Shown: positions 36,472-45,653, numbered from the stretch's first letter. The stretch is 64,000 bases of DNA from Hirschia sp964352025 (GCA_964352025.1 CAYGPZ010000005.1:62001-126000); one strand, 5' to 3'. The notes: generated by a model not told the origin, from the letters alone. Made by a program: numbers and translations.

Positions 36472-38261
36472 TATTTTTCTAGCCTAATATTATCGATATA
36501 GAGCTGTGAACTTCCAACACCGTCACCCGAGACAATGGCGAAACCATTGATGTTATCAAGCTCTAATCCTACAAATTCAGTTAGACTCAATCGAATGGTC
36601 GACCATTCTTCAGTCGCACTAAAGGCCAATGTTGGTGGCACTCCACGTGTATTCCCGCTAAATGCCATCGCTCTATATTGCCCCGGTGTGCCTTTAACCT
36701 CAAAGACGAGGGAATTTATTCCACTCAGGTCCAAACGACCATCTTTTGCAAATACACTTGCGCCTGCCCACGGATATGGAAACCCTGCATTGTTCTTCAT
36801 ATCGACCTGAAGGTTTTTATTACCATTCGCATCAACACTTTCTGACAGTTTCGCAGTTGAAGCTCCGCCGGCCATTTCGTCTGTCGTCGCACTCCATACA
36901 AATGTTTCCGAGGCATTCATCCCATTTTCAAAATCAGAGATAATCATCGCACCAAGTGACGCACCGGCTTTTTCTTTTTTTACTTTGCGCTCGACAATTT
37001 TTCCATTTTTGAACACTGAAGATATATTCTGAGTAGCGCTAATCTCTTCATATGGATTGCCATCAATAAGCACAAAATCTGCGCGGCTACCTAGTTGTAA
37101 TTCTCCCCGCCCTTCCAACTCAAAAAGTGATGCTGGGATAGTCGTCGCGGCAGCTAAAACATCTGCCTCCGACAAGCCGGCACGTACAAGTAATTCCATT
37201 TCTTGATGCAAGCTAACACCATGAGCAGTTCCTGGGTTGGGAGCATCTGATCCTGCAAGAATTGATACGCCTGCGTCATAAAATAACTTCACACTTTCAA
37301 GAGCATATCCAAGGTTAAAACCAGGAATTTCTACGCCAAAACCAGCATTAAGTGTCTGTTTTTGCATTGGCGAAAATAGCGCTTCATCAAAGTTATGACC
37401 GACTTTCTCGTTCGCGACAGATGCGATAACGGACAAAGTTGGGATAATGAAAATCTCTTTTTCTTTCGCCAACTTAACAAGATCATCATCAGCGGCTTTA
37501 TTGCCAAATATGTGCACAAGACCATCAATACCATCCTCAATCATATGCCTTGCTTCGGTGTCGGTATTGATGTGAGCGACAACTTTTAAACCTCGCGCAT
37601 GGCCTTCCTCAATGATTGTTCGGGCAACGTCTCTGTCGAGGCTCGTGACCCAATCTTGCTCCGGCATGTAGACTAGCTTCAGGAAATCAGAGCCTTCAGC
37701 TTTTCGCGCATCTACCCAAGCTGGAACTTGATCAACTGTTTCAATTGTTTCGATATGCACGCCGTATTGGGTCCCATGCCCACCGGGTGACGTTGCCATC
37801 ATACCAGCCGAATACAGGTCTGTTTTGTTATGCGAATTCACATCTACGCGATCCAGTTTAGCCTGACCTAAAACCGCGCTATCGCTAAACATATCAAGAT
37901 GTGTGGTGACTCCGAAACGAACCCCATCTGATAATGCACTTCCATGAGAATGCGTATGGCTGTCAATCAAACCAGCCAGAACTGTACGCCCCTGCCCCTC
38001 AAATACCTCTAAACCGTCTGACGAAAGCTCAGAACCTATTCCAGTGATTATTCCATTTTCGATCAACAAGTTTGTTGATGTGCCAAGTTTTCCATTTTGA
38101 GCGAGACGTACATTCTCGACATAAAGAGATGATTTAGATTTCTCTTCAGATAACTCAACTTTATTGCTCAATGTCGTTTCAGGTGTTGGAAGTAAAAAGA
38201 CAAGACTAGCTAACCCAACTGCCAGCACTGTCAAACCAATTGGTGCGATTTTGCGGATCAT
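36471..38261 (-). CDS. Amidohydrolase fused to a C-terminal CIA30 domain, membrane-anchored
   Basis: The 596-residue protein begins with a membrane anchor or signal (IGLTVLAVGLASLVFLLP). A metal-dependent amidohydrolase of the imidazolonepropionase/prolidase-like type follows, with SHTHSHG, the lysine in DFLKLVYMP, histidines in VVAHINTD and LVHIFGN, and the aspartate in LAGSDAPN. From about residue 440 a CIA30-type beta-sandwich (ISDFENGMNASETFVWSAT to SSQLYIDNIRLEK) is attached. It lies between an ABC transporter and a two-component system and is coupled to the kinase. The substrate is unknown; an exported peptide, lipid or glycoside-like amide is possible. Confidence 0.85.
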   Translation of the reverse strand: MIRKIAPIGLTVLAVGLASLVFLLPTPETTLSNKVELSEEKSKSSLYVENVRLAQNGKLGTSTNLLIENGIITGIGSELSSDGLEVFEGQGRTVLAGLIDSHTHSHGSALSDGVRFGVTTHLDMFSDSAVLGQAKLDRVDVNSHNKTDLYSAGMMATSPGGHGTQYGVHIETIETVDQVPAWVDARKAEGSDFLKLVYMPEQDWVTSLDRDVARTIIEEGHARGLKVVAHINTDTEARHMIEDGIDGLVHIFGNKAADDDLVKLAKEKEIFIIPTLSVIASVANEKVGHNFDEALFSPMQKQTLNAGFGVEIPGFNLGYALESVKLFYDAGVSILAGSDAPNPGTAHGVSLHQEMELLVRAGLSEADVLAAATTIPASLFELEGRGELQLGSRADFVLIDGNPYEEISATQNISSVFKNGKIVERKVKKEKAGASLGAMIISDFENGMNASETFVWSATTDEMAGGASTAKLSESVDANGNKNLQVDMKNNAGFPYPWAGASVFAKDGRLDLSGINSLVFEVKGTPGQYRAMAFSGNTRGVPPTLAFSATEEWSTIRLSLTEFVGLELDNINGFAIVSGDGVGSSQLYIDNIRLEK

Positions 38262-38285
38262 AATTTTATACCTAAATTCAATAGA

Positions 38286-39020
38286 TTATTTCTTTTGACG
38301 GTTCCAAGACACCATCACCAAACCAAGCAAAAGCCCTGTCGCGATTACAACTGGAATGAGATTACTCAGGATGTTGCGCTCACCGGGAGCTTGGCTAACT
38401 TCCAGTGAAATTTCGGCTAGGTGATAAGACGGAAGCAATTTGGCTATATTTTGCATCACTTCGGGATAGACCGAGACAGGCATCCATAAGCCACCCAATA
38501 TAGCCAATCCCATAAAGACAATGTTCGCCACTGCAAGCGCAGCATTTGAACGCAACAATAGTCCTATGCTCAACCCGATCAGAAGCATCGGAAATATAGC
38601 GAGCAAATGGACACCTAATAAGCTCGCCCAAACCTCTCTGGGCATGGCAATTCCGCCATAGGCTGCTGTGCAATATAGAAGCGCTAATATTATCCCCGAG
38701 AACAAAAGCGTTGTGATAAATTTTCCAAATACGAACCCAAGCGCAGGTGTTGGTGATATTTGTTTAAGCTGAAGCCAGCCCCGCTCTCTTTCAGTAGCAA
38801 CCGTCACCCCAAACCCAAAGATAGAAGGCCCCATAACCGCAAATACGCCATAGGTGGCCAATAGATAAGCCGTCATCTCCCTGCCTTGCGTAAGTACCAA
38901 ACCAAACAAGGCGTAAAACGCGATTGGAAAGACGAGCGTTGGGATCATGTAGGATGGAGAACGCATCGCACTTAGTATTTCTGCACCCGCTTCTGCGGAC
39001 AGCGATTTAAACATACTCAT
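38286..39020 (-). CDS. ABC-2 type transporter permease
   Basis: The 244-residue protein has six hydrophobic segments of the ABC-2 (NatB/YvfS/DrrB) type, with the early motif SPSYMIPTLVFPIAFYALFG and the central VTVATERERGWLQLKQISP. It pairs with the ATPase, whose gene it overlaps by four bases. Such pairs export lipids, antibiotics or peptides. Confidence 0.88.
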   Translation of the reverse strand: MSMFKSLSAEAGAEILSAMRSPSYMIPTLVFPIAFYALFGLVLTQGREMTAYLLATYGVFAVMGPSIFGFGVTVATERERGWLQLKQISPTPALGFVFGKFITTLLFSGIILALLYCTAAYGGIAMPREVWASLLGVHLLAIFPMLLIGLSIGLLLRSNAALAVANIVFMGLAILGGLWMPVSVYPEVMQNIAKLLPSYHLAEISLEVSQAPGERNILSNLIPVVIATGLLLGLVMVSWNRQKK

Positions 39021-39898
39021 TGTGTCAGAGCCTCAAAAACATCTTCAAGATTTGGACGGGAAATAGATAGGTCAGCGACAGTTGGGTGCTGCGCGATAAG
39101 TGCTTTCATCGTGGCATCTGGATCAGATGTGCGAATTTCCAATGCGCTACCGTCAAGCTTGCAGGAAACGACTTTGGGAAGCGCTAAAAGCTCCCCTTCA
39201 CTTAGGTTTGCCGAGCATTGAATGATCGACACGCCCATACGTTTCTGCATTTCAGAAACACTGTCATCATCAATGATTTGACCTGCATCTAGCACGACAA
39301 CGCGATCAGCTAGCGCTTCGGCTTCTTCAAGGTAGTGTGTTGTCAGGCAGATCGTTTTTCCAGATTTTGCCAATTCTTGAACTGTATTCCAAAGTGAACG
39401 TCTCACCTTTGAATCAAGACCCGTTGTTGGCTCGTCAAGAAATAGAATGTCAGGGTTTCCAACAATCGAAAGAGCAAACTGAACGCGCCTTTTCTGGCCA
39501 CCCGACAGGTTTTTATAGAGCTTGTTCTCAAATCCTTGAAGTTGAGCTTTTTCGATGACATCAGCCACCGGCATTGGATCGGCATAATGGCTTGCAAATA
39601 ACTGCACGAGCTCTAAAGGCTTGAGCAGGTCAGGTAGATCACCATCTTGCAGCATCACGCCTACACGTTCACGCGCCGCGCGGCTTTTAGAAGGCTTACC
39701 AAAGATCGAAATCTGACCTTTGTCCTGCCGTTCCAACCCCAGCGCGCATCGGATGAGTGTAGACTTACCCGCCCCATTCTTACCAAGAATGGCGGTAATA
39801 CCTTCACCCAATTCCAGCGATACATTGTCTAGCGCAATTTTTTGTCCAAAAGTCTTTCGAACATTATCAGCGCGAAAAGCGAACACCTTGTTTTGCAT
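39017..39898 (-). CDS. ABC transporter ATP-binding protein
   Basis: The 293-residue ATPase shows Walker A LGKNGAGKST near residue 37, signature LSGGQKRRVQFALSI, Walker B ILFLDEPTTGLDSKVRR and the switch histidine in LTTHYLEEAEAL. The C-terminal extension is that of the CcmA/NatA group. ATG 39898 follows AGGAGAT at a proper distance; the GTG at 39901 is too close to it. It is the first gene of the ABC/amidohydrolase/two-component operon. Confidence 0.92.
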   Translation of the reverse strand: MQNKVFAFRADNVRKTFGQKIALDNVSLELGEGITAILGKNGAGKSTLIRCALGLERQDKGQISIFGKPSKSRAARERVGVMLQDGDLPDLLKPLELVQLFASHYADPMPVADVIEKAQLQGFENKLYKNLSGGQKRRVQFALSIVGNPDILFLDEPTTGLDSKVRRSLWNTVQELAKSGKTICLTTHYLEEAEALADRVVVLDAGQIIDDDSVSEMQKRMGVSIIQCSANLSEGELLALPKVVSCKLDGSALEIRTSDPDATMKALIAQHPTVADLSISRPNLEDVFEALTQ

Positions 39899-39950
39899 CA
39901 CACATCTCCTTTTGATGGAGAATGTGCGCTAGGGTCCTATTTCTCTCAAT

Positions 39951-39962
39951 TGACATTTGTCA
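39951..39962. promoter_or_regulatory. Palindrome TGACATTTGTCA upstream of the ABC/two-component operon
   Basis: A perfect five-base inverted repeat with a two-base centre lies 53 bases before the ABC ATPase start. Its position suits a response-regulator or repressor site of this operon. This is inferred from location and symmetry only. Confidence 0.4.
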
Positions 39963-40011
39963 TGTGATTTAAAGCACGTGACCTATGCAGCAATTAACGA
40001 GTGTTATTAGA

Positions 40012-41499
40012 CTAATATGCTCCGTGACCATATTGCTCTTTTTTAGGCTTACGAGGGCGCTCCCGTACTGGCAATTTGGCTCCCGTCACGCGATCAAAAT
40101 CGTCAGGCGTTCTGATTGTCGGGATAAAATCGCCCGTTTCAACAATCCAGCTGTCCAATGCATTACGGTGCTCTGCCAAAACATCTTGATAATCTGGATT
40201 ATCGACCAAATTATTTAACTCTAGAGGGTCTGCTTCAACATCGTAAAACTCCTCTGCTGGGCGTGGCGCGATAAATGGGATTTGTTGGAGCGGTGTTAAT
40301 TCACCTTTTTCATACATCGCGACCCGCTCAGTCCAGATTGGGTCATAGACTGTATCTGCTGTCGGCGTTGCTGGAAGGTCGGTATAGTTATTACGAATAT
40401 ATCTATATTTTTCCGAACGAACTGTACGACCATGGTCTGTGAAATCGTGCCAGTTTTTCTCAGAGAATGCATAAGTTCTGAACTCTTGATCTGGCGATTT
40501 TAGAACTTCATGAAAACTCTCTCCCTGTACAGTTTCAGGAATTTCCACGCCAGCTAAACTCAAGAATGTCGGCGCAATATCAACTGCGCTCAGAATAGAT
40601 TGGGACGTTGCACCCTCGGGTATTTGTCCCGGCCAATAGGCTATAAAAGGCGTTTTCATACCGCTATCATACATTGTTGTTTTATCACGCGCATAAGGGC
40701 GTCCATTATCCGCCATAACGAGTATCAACGTATTATCGGCAATCCCTTCTTCTTCCAGCGTTTTTACAACATTGCCGACCAGCAGATCAAAGCGCGCAAT
40801 CTCATCATAATAGTCCAAGAAGTTACGCTTCATCAAATCTGTTTCGGGATAGTAAGACGGGATAACAAGGTCTGCTTCAACGTGATTGTGTGGAAGCTCC
40901 CCCTCAGGAAATGGGCGGTGTGCATCCCATGACGCAAACCACGCAAAGAACGGTTTTTCTTTAGGGCGATCCTTGATGAGTTGTGGCCACGTATCTCCAC
41001 CAGACGCGTTAACCGGTGATGCATAAGCAATCTCATCAACAAGGTCAAAACGATCAACCACTTGTGGCCCCAAATGCCACTTGCCGGACGCCACGGTCCA
41101 ATAACCATTCTCTTTTAATTTTTCTGAAAACGTTACTTGTTCAGCTGGCAATGGCCAATGTAATTCCTCAGCATCTGTATTGTGAGGATAGCGCCCTGTT
41201 ATAATGCTCGCTCGGCTCGGGCTACATGAGCTAGCTGTTAAAAAGGCTTTGTTAAATACAACACCCTTTTGCGCCATTTTATCTAAGTGAGGTGTATGAA
41301 TATGCGGGTGGCCATAAGCTCCAATATCGTCCCAGCTAATATCATCCGCGATAATGAGTATAAGATTTGGAGGCTTTTTTTTGCTTTCTGCTTCAACTTT
41401 CAACGGTTCTTCCGAAACACACGCAAAAAGAATGATTGGACTTAATAGCGGCACAGCAGCACCAAATAGTTTTCTTATTTTATTTAATAAACTCGGCAC
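40012..41499 (-). CDS. Sulfatase lipoprotein (type I, Cys-type)
   Basis: The 495-residue exported enzyme has a signal peptide with lipobox FAC near residue 27. Sulfatase landmarks are LILIIADDISWDDIGAYG with the metal-binding aspartates, the formylglycine motif SSCSPSRASIITG (C-x-S-x-R, the variant that is modified by FGE), ASGKWHLGP and MADNGRPYARDKTTMYDSG. A C-terminal subdomain follows near YRYIRNNYTDLP. It should remove sulfate esters from a polysaccharide or glycan. GTG 41499 is preferred because AGGGG lies eight bases before it. A formylglycine-generating enzyme is encoded 4 kb away. Confidence 0.92.
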   Translation of the reverse strand: MPSLLNKIRKLFGAAVPLLSPIILFACVSEEPLKVEAESKKKPPNLILIIADDISWDDIGAYGHPHIHTPHLDKMAQKGVVFNKAFLTASSCSPSRASIITGRYPHNTDAEELHWPLPAEQVTFSEKLKENGYWTVASGKWHLGPQVVDRFDLVDEIAYASPVNASGGDTWPQLIKDRPKEKPFFAWFASWDAHRPFPEGELPHNHVEADLVIPSYYPETDLMKRNFLDYYDEIARFDLLVGNVVKTLEEEGIADNTLILVMADNGRPYARDKTTMYDSGMKTPFIAYWPGQIPEGATSQSILSAVDIAPTFLSLAGVEIPETVQGESFHEVLKSPDQEFRTYAFSEKNWHDFTDHGRTVRSEKYRYIRNNYTDLPATPTADTVYDPIWTERVAMYEKGELTPLQQIPFIAPRPAEEFYDVEADPLELNNLVDNPDYQDVLAEHRNALDSWIVETGDFIPTIRTPDDFDRVTGAKLPVRERPRKPKKEQYGHGAY

Positions 41500-41508
41500 A
41501 CTAATCAC

Positions 41509-41768
41509 CCCTATTTAGTTCTTTTCTCGTCAATGTAACCATAATTATCTCTTAGGCAATCGGAACCTCTTGCCTCACAAAACATCTCTACTATATTTTG
41601 CCATTGCTCTTTGTTCACGCTCATATGTGATGGGCATCATATGAAATATGGAATGCCGACTAACAAACCCGTCATCTCATTGTTATTTGACGTAAGATCA
41701 TACCTCTGAGAAGCTTTACTCTAGAGCGGAACTCATTTTCAAATGGGCGCAAAAAAGGGGCTGGTTAT
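41509..41768. promoter_or_regulatory. Divergent promoter region with imperfect CATATG palindrome
   Basis: The 260-base gap between the divergent sulfatase and Rieske-GltB genes contains CATATGTGATG (41622-41632) opposite CATCATATG (41635-41643), an inverted repeat with one bulged T. It may be an operator for either gene. Confidence 0.35.
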
Positions 41769-43406
41769 ATGTTGAAAGATAAGAAAAATTCGAAGCAGGC
41801 TATCGTTGCTAAATGGTCAGAGCTCGAAGACCGCAAACCAGCTTACGCCATCGTCGAAGGCATTGATCTTGTCGTTGTCAGGTTTGATGACAAGGTCTCC
41901 GCCATGTATGGGCGCTGCCTTCACCGTGGGGCATTAATGTCGGATGGTTTTGTTGATGATAAAGACAATCTTATCTGCGGCGTCCACTATTGGGATTACC
42001 GCCTTGATAGCGGTGTTTCTGAATATGAAAACAAAGAAGTCCTCCCCAAATTCACTGCGTGGGTAAAAGGCGATGACGTTCTCGTCGACGCTCAGGAAGT
42101 CGCCGCGTGGGCGCTTAAACACCCTCAGCCCTACAATCGAGAAGAATACCTTGGCTTGTATCAAGACCCTAGTCATGGTGAACACCCCGAGCAGGCCTAT
42201 AATGGGGTCATACAATCATACGCACGCGATGGTTTATCAAAAACCGGACATCACGGCTCAATGGACGCTATGGGCGTGCCTCGATCTCAATTGCCAGACT
42301 GGGATGATTTACAGCTCCTGACCGCCCAACTTCATAAGCCGCCATTGTTGGATAACGAAGCAGTAAACACAAAAACTATTATCGGAAAAAATGCAAAGAA
42401 ACCTGTTGAGTTAGATATCCCCCTATTCGTATCAGACATGAGCTTTGGCGCACTATCTGAGCCAGCAAAAATTTCGCTGGCACGTGGTGCTGAACTCGCT
42501 GGAACAGCAATATGTTCGGGTGAAGGCGGTATGTTACCCGAAGAACAAGCTGCCTGTTCCAAGTATTTTTATGAATTAGCATCATCTCGTTTCGGGTTTT
42601 CTTGGGATAAGTTAGACAAGGTTCAGGCCTTTCATTTCAAAGGCGGGCAAGGTGCCAAAACCGGAACTGGTGGACACCTCCCCGGCGAAAAAGTGAAAGG
42701 GAAAATTGCCGAAGTTCGCGGATTAGAAGCAGGACAAGCTGCGGTATCCCCTCCACGCTTCCCCGAATGGACAGAAACATCTCAAATCAAAGAATTTGCG
42801 GATGAAGTTAAGGCACGGACTGGCGGTATTCCGATAGGGTATAAATTATCCGCCCAACATATCGAAAAAGACATTGATGCCGCGTTAGAAGTTGGTGTGG
42901 ATTACATTATACTCGATGGACGCGGCGGAGGCACAGGTGCCGCGCCAACGATATTCCGCGATAACATTTCAGTTCCAACTATTCCTGCCCTCGCACGTGC
43001 ACGCGCACATCTAAACAAGACATCTCCTGATGTTACTCTAGTGATCACAGGTGGCCTAAGAACGCCTGCAGACTTTATCAAAGCTATGGCGTTAGGCGCT
43101 GATGCAATTGCATTGTCCAATTCAGCAATGCAAGCCATTGGATGTATCGCTATGCGCGCCTGTCACACAAATAACTGCCCTGTCGGAATTGCAACTCAAA
43201 AGCCGCACCTCGTTGATCGCTTGCAAATCGAAAAATCAGCATATCGCTTGAAGAACTTCTTTGAAGCATCAACCGAACTCATGCAGGTCATAGCCCGCGC
43301 GTGTGGACACCATAGCCTATCCGACTTTAACGTTGACGATCTTACGACCTTTAAAAAGGAATTTTCATCTCTTACAGGCGTCGCTTATGCTGGGGTGATA
43401 TCATGA
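41769..43406 (+). CDS. Rieske [2Fe-2S]-glutamate-synthase-like flavoprotein fusion
   Basis: The 545-residue cytosolic protein has an N-terminal Rieske domain with ligands in GRCLHRGALM and CGVHYWDY (residues 40-80). An FMN-binding glutamate-synthase (GltB2/GltS) barrel follows, read in FVSDMSFGALSEPAKISLARG, AFHFKGGQGAKTGTGGHLP, LDGRGGGTGAAP and the 3Fe-4S cysteine loop CIAMRACHTNNCPVG. There is no glutaminase domain, so it is not ordinary glutamate synthase. It heads a five-gene operon with two small membrane proteins, a ferric-reductase-like Rieske protein and an exported cysteine-rich protein. I infer a redox enzyme of unknown substrate. Confidence 0.85.
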   Translation: MLKDKKNSKQAIVAKWSELEDRKPAYAIVEGIDLVVVRFDDKVSAMYGRCLHRGALMSDGFVDDKDNLICGVHYWDYRLDSGVSEYENKEVLPKFTAWVKGDDVLVDAQEVAAWALKHPQPYNREEYLGLYQDPSHGEHPEQAYNGVIQSYARDGLSKTGHHGSMDAMGVPRSQLPDWDDLQLLTAQLHKPPLLDNEAVNTKTIIGKNAKKPVELDIPLFVSDMSFGALSEPAKISLARGAELAGTAICSGEGGMLPEEQAACSKYFYELASSRFGFSWDKLDKVQAFHFKGGQGAKTGTGGHLPGEKVKGKIAEVRGLEAGQAAVSPPRFPEWTETSQIKEFADEVKARTGGIPIGYKLSAQHIEKDIDAALEVGVDYIILDGRGGGTGAAPTIFRDNISVPTIPALARARAHLNKTSPDVTLVITGGLRTPADFIKAMALGADAIALSNSAMQAIGCIAMRACHTNNCPVGIATQKPHLVDRLQIEKSAYRLKNFFEASTELMQVIARACGHHSLSDFNVDDLTTFKKEFSSLTGVAYAGVIS

Positions 43407-43627
43407 CCATAGAATTAGCTAATCTTATCGTATCATCCTTTGGGATATATTTTGCGATCGGAGCACTGTTTGCACTCTTCTTTGTGATTTTTGGTGCAAG
43501 CAGAATTGACCCCGCAGCGAAAGGAATGCCGCTTCAGGCGCGCGCAATTATTTTCCCTGGCGTCATGGGGCTTTGGCCACTTATGTTGATAAAGTTGCTA
43601 GTTCAAAGGGAGCCACCAATAAGATGA
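43403..43627 (+). CDS. Small two-helix membrane protein of the Rieske redox operon
   Basis: The 74-residue protein has two hydrophobic helices (IYFAIGALFALFFVIFGAS and ARAIIFPGVMGLWPLMLIK) and a short basic tail. It overlaps the preceding flavoprotein gene and the next small gene by four bases each, so it is surely translated with them. No family is recognised; it could be a small subunit or an anchor for the flavoprotein. Confidence 0.75.
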   Translation: MTIELANLIVSSFGIYFAIGALFALFFVIFGASRIDPAAKGMPLQARAIIFPGVMGLWPLMLIKLLVQREPPIR

Positions 43628-43770
43628 AGAATGCACATCGTAATACGCATAAGATGATCTGGTTGGTCCTATTCCTAATTATTCTGGCTGGTTTAACAAT
43701 CGCTGTTTTGTCACGACAGACTATTCCGCTGAATGAAACACTGCCTATTCAAACAAATGATAAAGGCTAG
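43624..43770 (+). CDS. 48-residue single-helix membrane protein of the Rieske redox operon
   Basis: ATG 43624 overlaps the previous stop as ATGA and gives a basic N-terminus rich in His/Asn/Lys (MKNAHRNTHK), then one membrane helix (MIWLVLFLIILAGLTIAVL), then a short polar tail. It ends two bases before the next gene. An in-frame start at 43573 would overlap the previous gene by 55 bases and is unlikely. The function is unknown. Confidence 0.65.
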   Translation: MKNAHRNTHKMIWLVLFLIILAGLTIAVLSRQTIPLNETLPIQTNDKG

Positions 43771-43772
43771 AC

Positions 43773-44822
43773 ATGTCACACGGATATAAGGCTGTAACTT
43801 GGACACCTTTCAAAAAGCGTTTCGACACTTGGCTTCTCGCTGGTGTCGGCGTGTATCTCGTTTCATTCGTCGCAACAGCAACTTTATACGTTCCCGATGG
43901 AGAGAGCTTTGCGCCTATCCAAACGCTTATTCGGGCGACTGGTACATTATCCTTCATATTGCTGAATTTCATTCTTGTAATAGGCCCACTATCCCGACTG
44001 ACGCCACGCTTCAAACCGTTCTTATACAATCGTCGCCACCTTGGTGTAACAGCTTTCATAATCGCCCTTGTCCACGCCTTTTTCGTACTCCTCTGGTATT
44101 ACGGTTTTTCGGAAATGAATGTGTTTGTTGGCTTGCTGGTAGCTAACCCGCGCTATGACGCTATTGCTGGATTTCCATTTGAAAGCCTTGGTGCAGTCGC
44201 CCTTATTTTGATGTTTGTGATGGCGGCTACCAGTCATGATTTCTGGAACGCGAACCTTGGTCCGGGCCTCTGGAAAACACTCCATATGGGCGTGTATTTT
44301 GTTTATGGCCTGCTCATTCTTCATGTAGCACTGGGCGCACTTCAATTTGAAAAAAGCCCGCTATATATGGCTGCGCTGTATCTAAGCGTACTGACAGTTG
44401 GCGGCCTTCACCTATTGTCTAGCTTTAGTGCGTCCAAAGCTGATCAAAAAGCCGAGAATGGCGAATGGTTAGTCGTTGGCCCCGCGTTAAATATCAAGGA
44501 TAAATGCGCCATTGTTGTTGAACCCCAAAATGGTGAGCGTATCGCTGTCTTTCGATCAGGCCGAAAAGTGTTCTCGATTTCAAATGTATGCCGCCACCAA
44601 GGTGGTCCACTGGGAGAAGGTCGCATTATCGACGATTGCGTCACTTGCCCGTGGCATGGATTTCAATACCGACCTGAGGATGGTCAATCACCCCCACCCT
44701 TCACCGAAAAAATCGCCACTTACAAAACACGCATTGTAAATGGAATTGTTGAAGTTTTTGCTGAACCCAACCCACCCGGCACGCCACAATCTCCAGCCAT
44801 GATTGAAGGAGACATAAAATGA
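43773..44822 (+). CDS. Ferric-reductase-like membrane cytochrome b with C-terminal Rieske domain
   Basis: The 349-residue protein has about six membrane helices of the ferric reductase-like type. Candidate heme histidines sit in RRHLGVTAFIIALVHAFF and LWKTLHMGVYFVYGLLILH. From residue 235 a Rieske domain follows with ligands in SNVCRHQGGPLGEG and CVTCPWHGFQY. A membrane heme b plus a [2Fe-2S] domain in one chain suggests electron transfer between the quinone or periplasm and the soluble Rieske flavoprotein at the head of the operon. It overlaps the last operon gene by four bases. Confidence 0.82.
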   Translation: MSHGYKAVTWTPFKKRFDTWLLAGVGVYLVSFVATATLYVPDGESFAPIQTLIRATGTLSFILLNFILVIGPLSRLTPRFKPFLYNRRHLGVTAFIIALVHAFFVLLWYYGFSEMNVFVGLLVANPRYDAIAGFPFESLGAVALILMFVMAATSHDFWNANLGPGLWKTLHMGVYFVYGLLILHVALGALQFEKSPLYMAALYLSVLTVGGLHLLSSFSASKADQKAENGEWLVVGPALNIKDKCAIVVEPQNGERIAVFRSGRKVFSISNVCRHQGGPLGEGRIIDDCVTCPWHGFQYRPEDGQSPPPFTEKIATYKTRIVNGIVEVFAEPNPPGTPQSPAMIEGDIK

Positions 44823-45571
44823 GCAATGAAGATTTTTTTGTCGGTTACCTGAATACACCCAAGGCTGATAAACGCTTCTTTCTAAAGGCCGGATTGGGGT
44901 TAGTCCTTGCAACAGGGGCGAGCGCTGCTGGTCTTGCTGCTGTTCAAAACCGCCCGGGCAAAGGGACATGGAACCAAGGTGCTGTGCGGGAATGGACTGG
45001 GATTGTTACGGCAGATCCATACGCAATGTTGCGAACAGCAGATCTAGATGGTTCGCCCCAAACGGTTCTTTTATCATGCTTGGGAAAATGCGGCGTAGCA
45101 GCTCAAATTGGCGCATTGGAAGGAAAGCCCGTCAAAATTCACGGAAGCCTTATCCAACGCGGTGAGCACGCCATGATAGCCGTTGCCGAGACGACTGACT
45201 GGATTGAACCACTCAGCACGAATATTGAAACCACTCAATTGCAGTTTCCAGAACCAGAATTTCTGACAGATGTAAGTCTATCTGGAGAAATTCTGGACAC
45301 AAAATGTTGGTTTGGCGCGATGCGCCCCTCTAGTGGAAAAGTTCACAAAGCCTGCGCCGCACTTTGCATCCGAGGCGGACTACCGCCTGCTTTTTTTGTG
45401 AAAGACAAACAAGGCAATCATGCACTCATGATCATGACTGTAAACGAAGGCTCTTTTAGCGATAACGAATTAGCTTATGTCGCCGATCCCGTATCTGTAT
45501 CAGGCAAGGTCTATGTGAGAGGCAATATTCTGCAATTAGACACAACGCCAGACCAGATACAGAGGGTCTGA
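44819..45571 (+). CDS. Exported cysteine-rich protein of the Rieske redox operon
   Basis: The 250-residue protein has an N-terminal membrane anchor with a KRFFLKAGLG start resembling a KR variant of a Tat signal. The exported part carries SCLGKCG near residue 83 and the motif DTKCWFGAMRPSSGKVHKAC, followed by AALCIRGGLPPAFFV, a Cys/His set likely to bind a metal. I do not recognise a named family. It closes the five-gene operon and could be its periplasmic electron acceptor or substrate-binding component. Confidence 0.72.
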   Translation: MSNEDFFVGYLNTPKADKRFFLKAGLGLVLATGASAAGLAAVQNRPGKGTWNQGAVREWTGIVTADPYAMLRTADLDGSPQTVLLSCLGKCGVAAQIGALEGKPVKIHGSLIQRGEHAMIAVAETTDWIEPLSTNIETTQLQFPEPEFLTDVSLSGEILDTKCWFGAMRPSSGKVHKACAALCIRGGLPPAFFVKDKQGNHALMIMTVNEGSFSDNELAYVADPVSVSGKVYVRGNILQLDTTPDQIQRV

Positions 45572-45653
45572 TACAAATAGAAACGATCAACTATAGCACC
45601 TTCACCCCTTGTAGATTAATGTATCAAACATCTAGTGCTCCACAGGATTCATT

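Noticed and set aside
43573..43623. N-terminal extension of the 48-residue membrane protein
   Set aside because: It would overlap the preceding gene, and the ATGA junction at 43624 is the better start.
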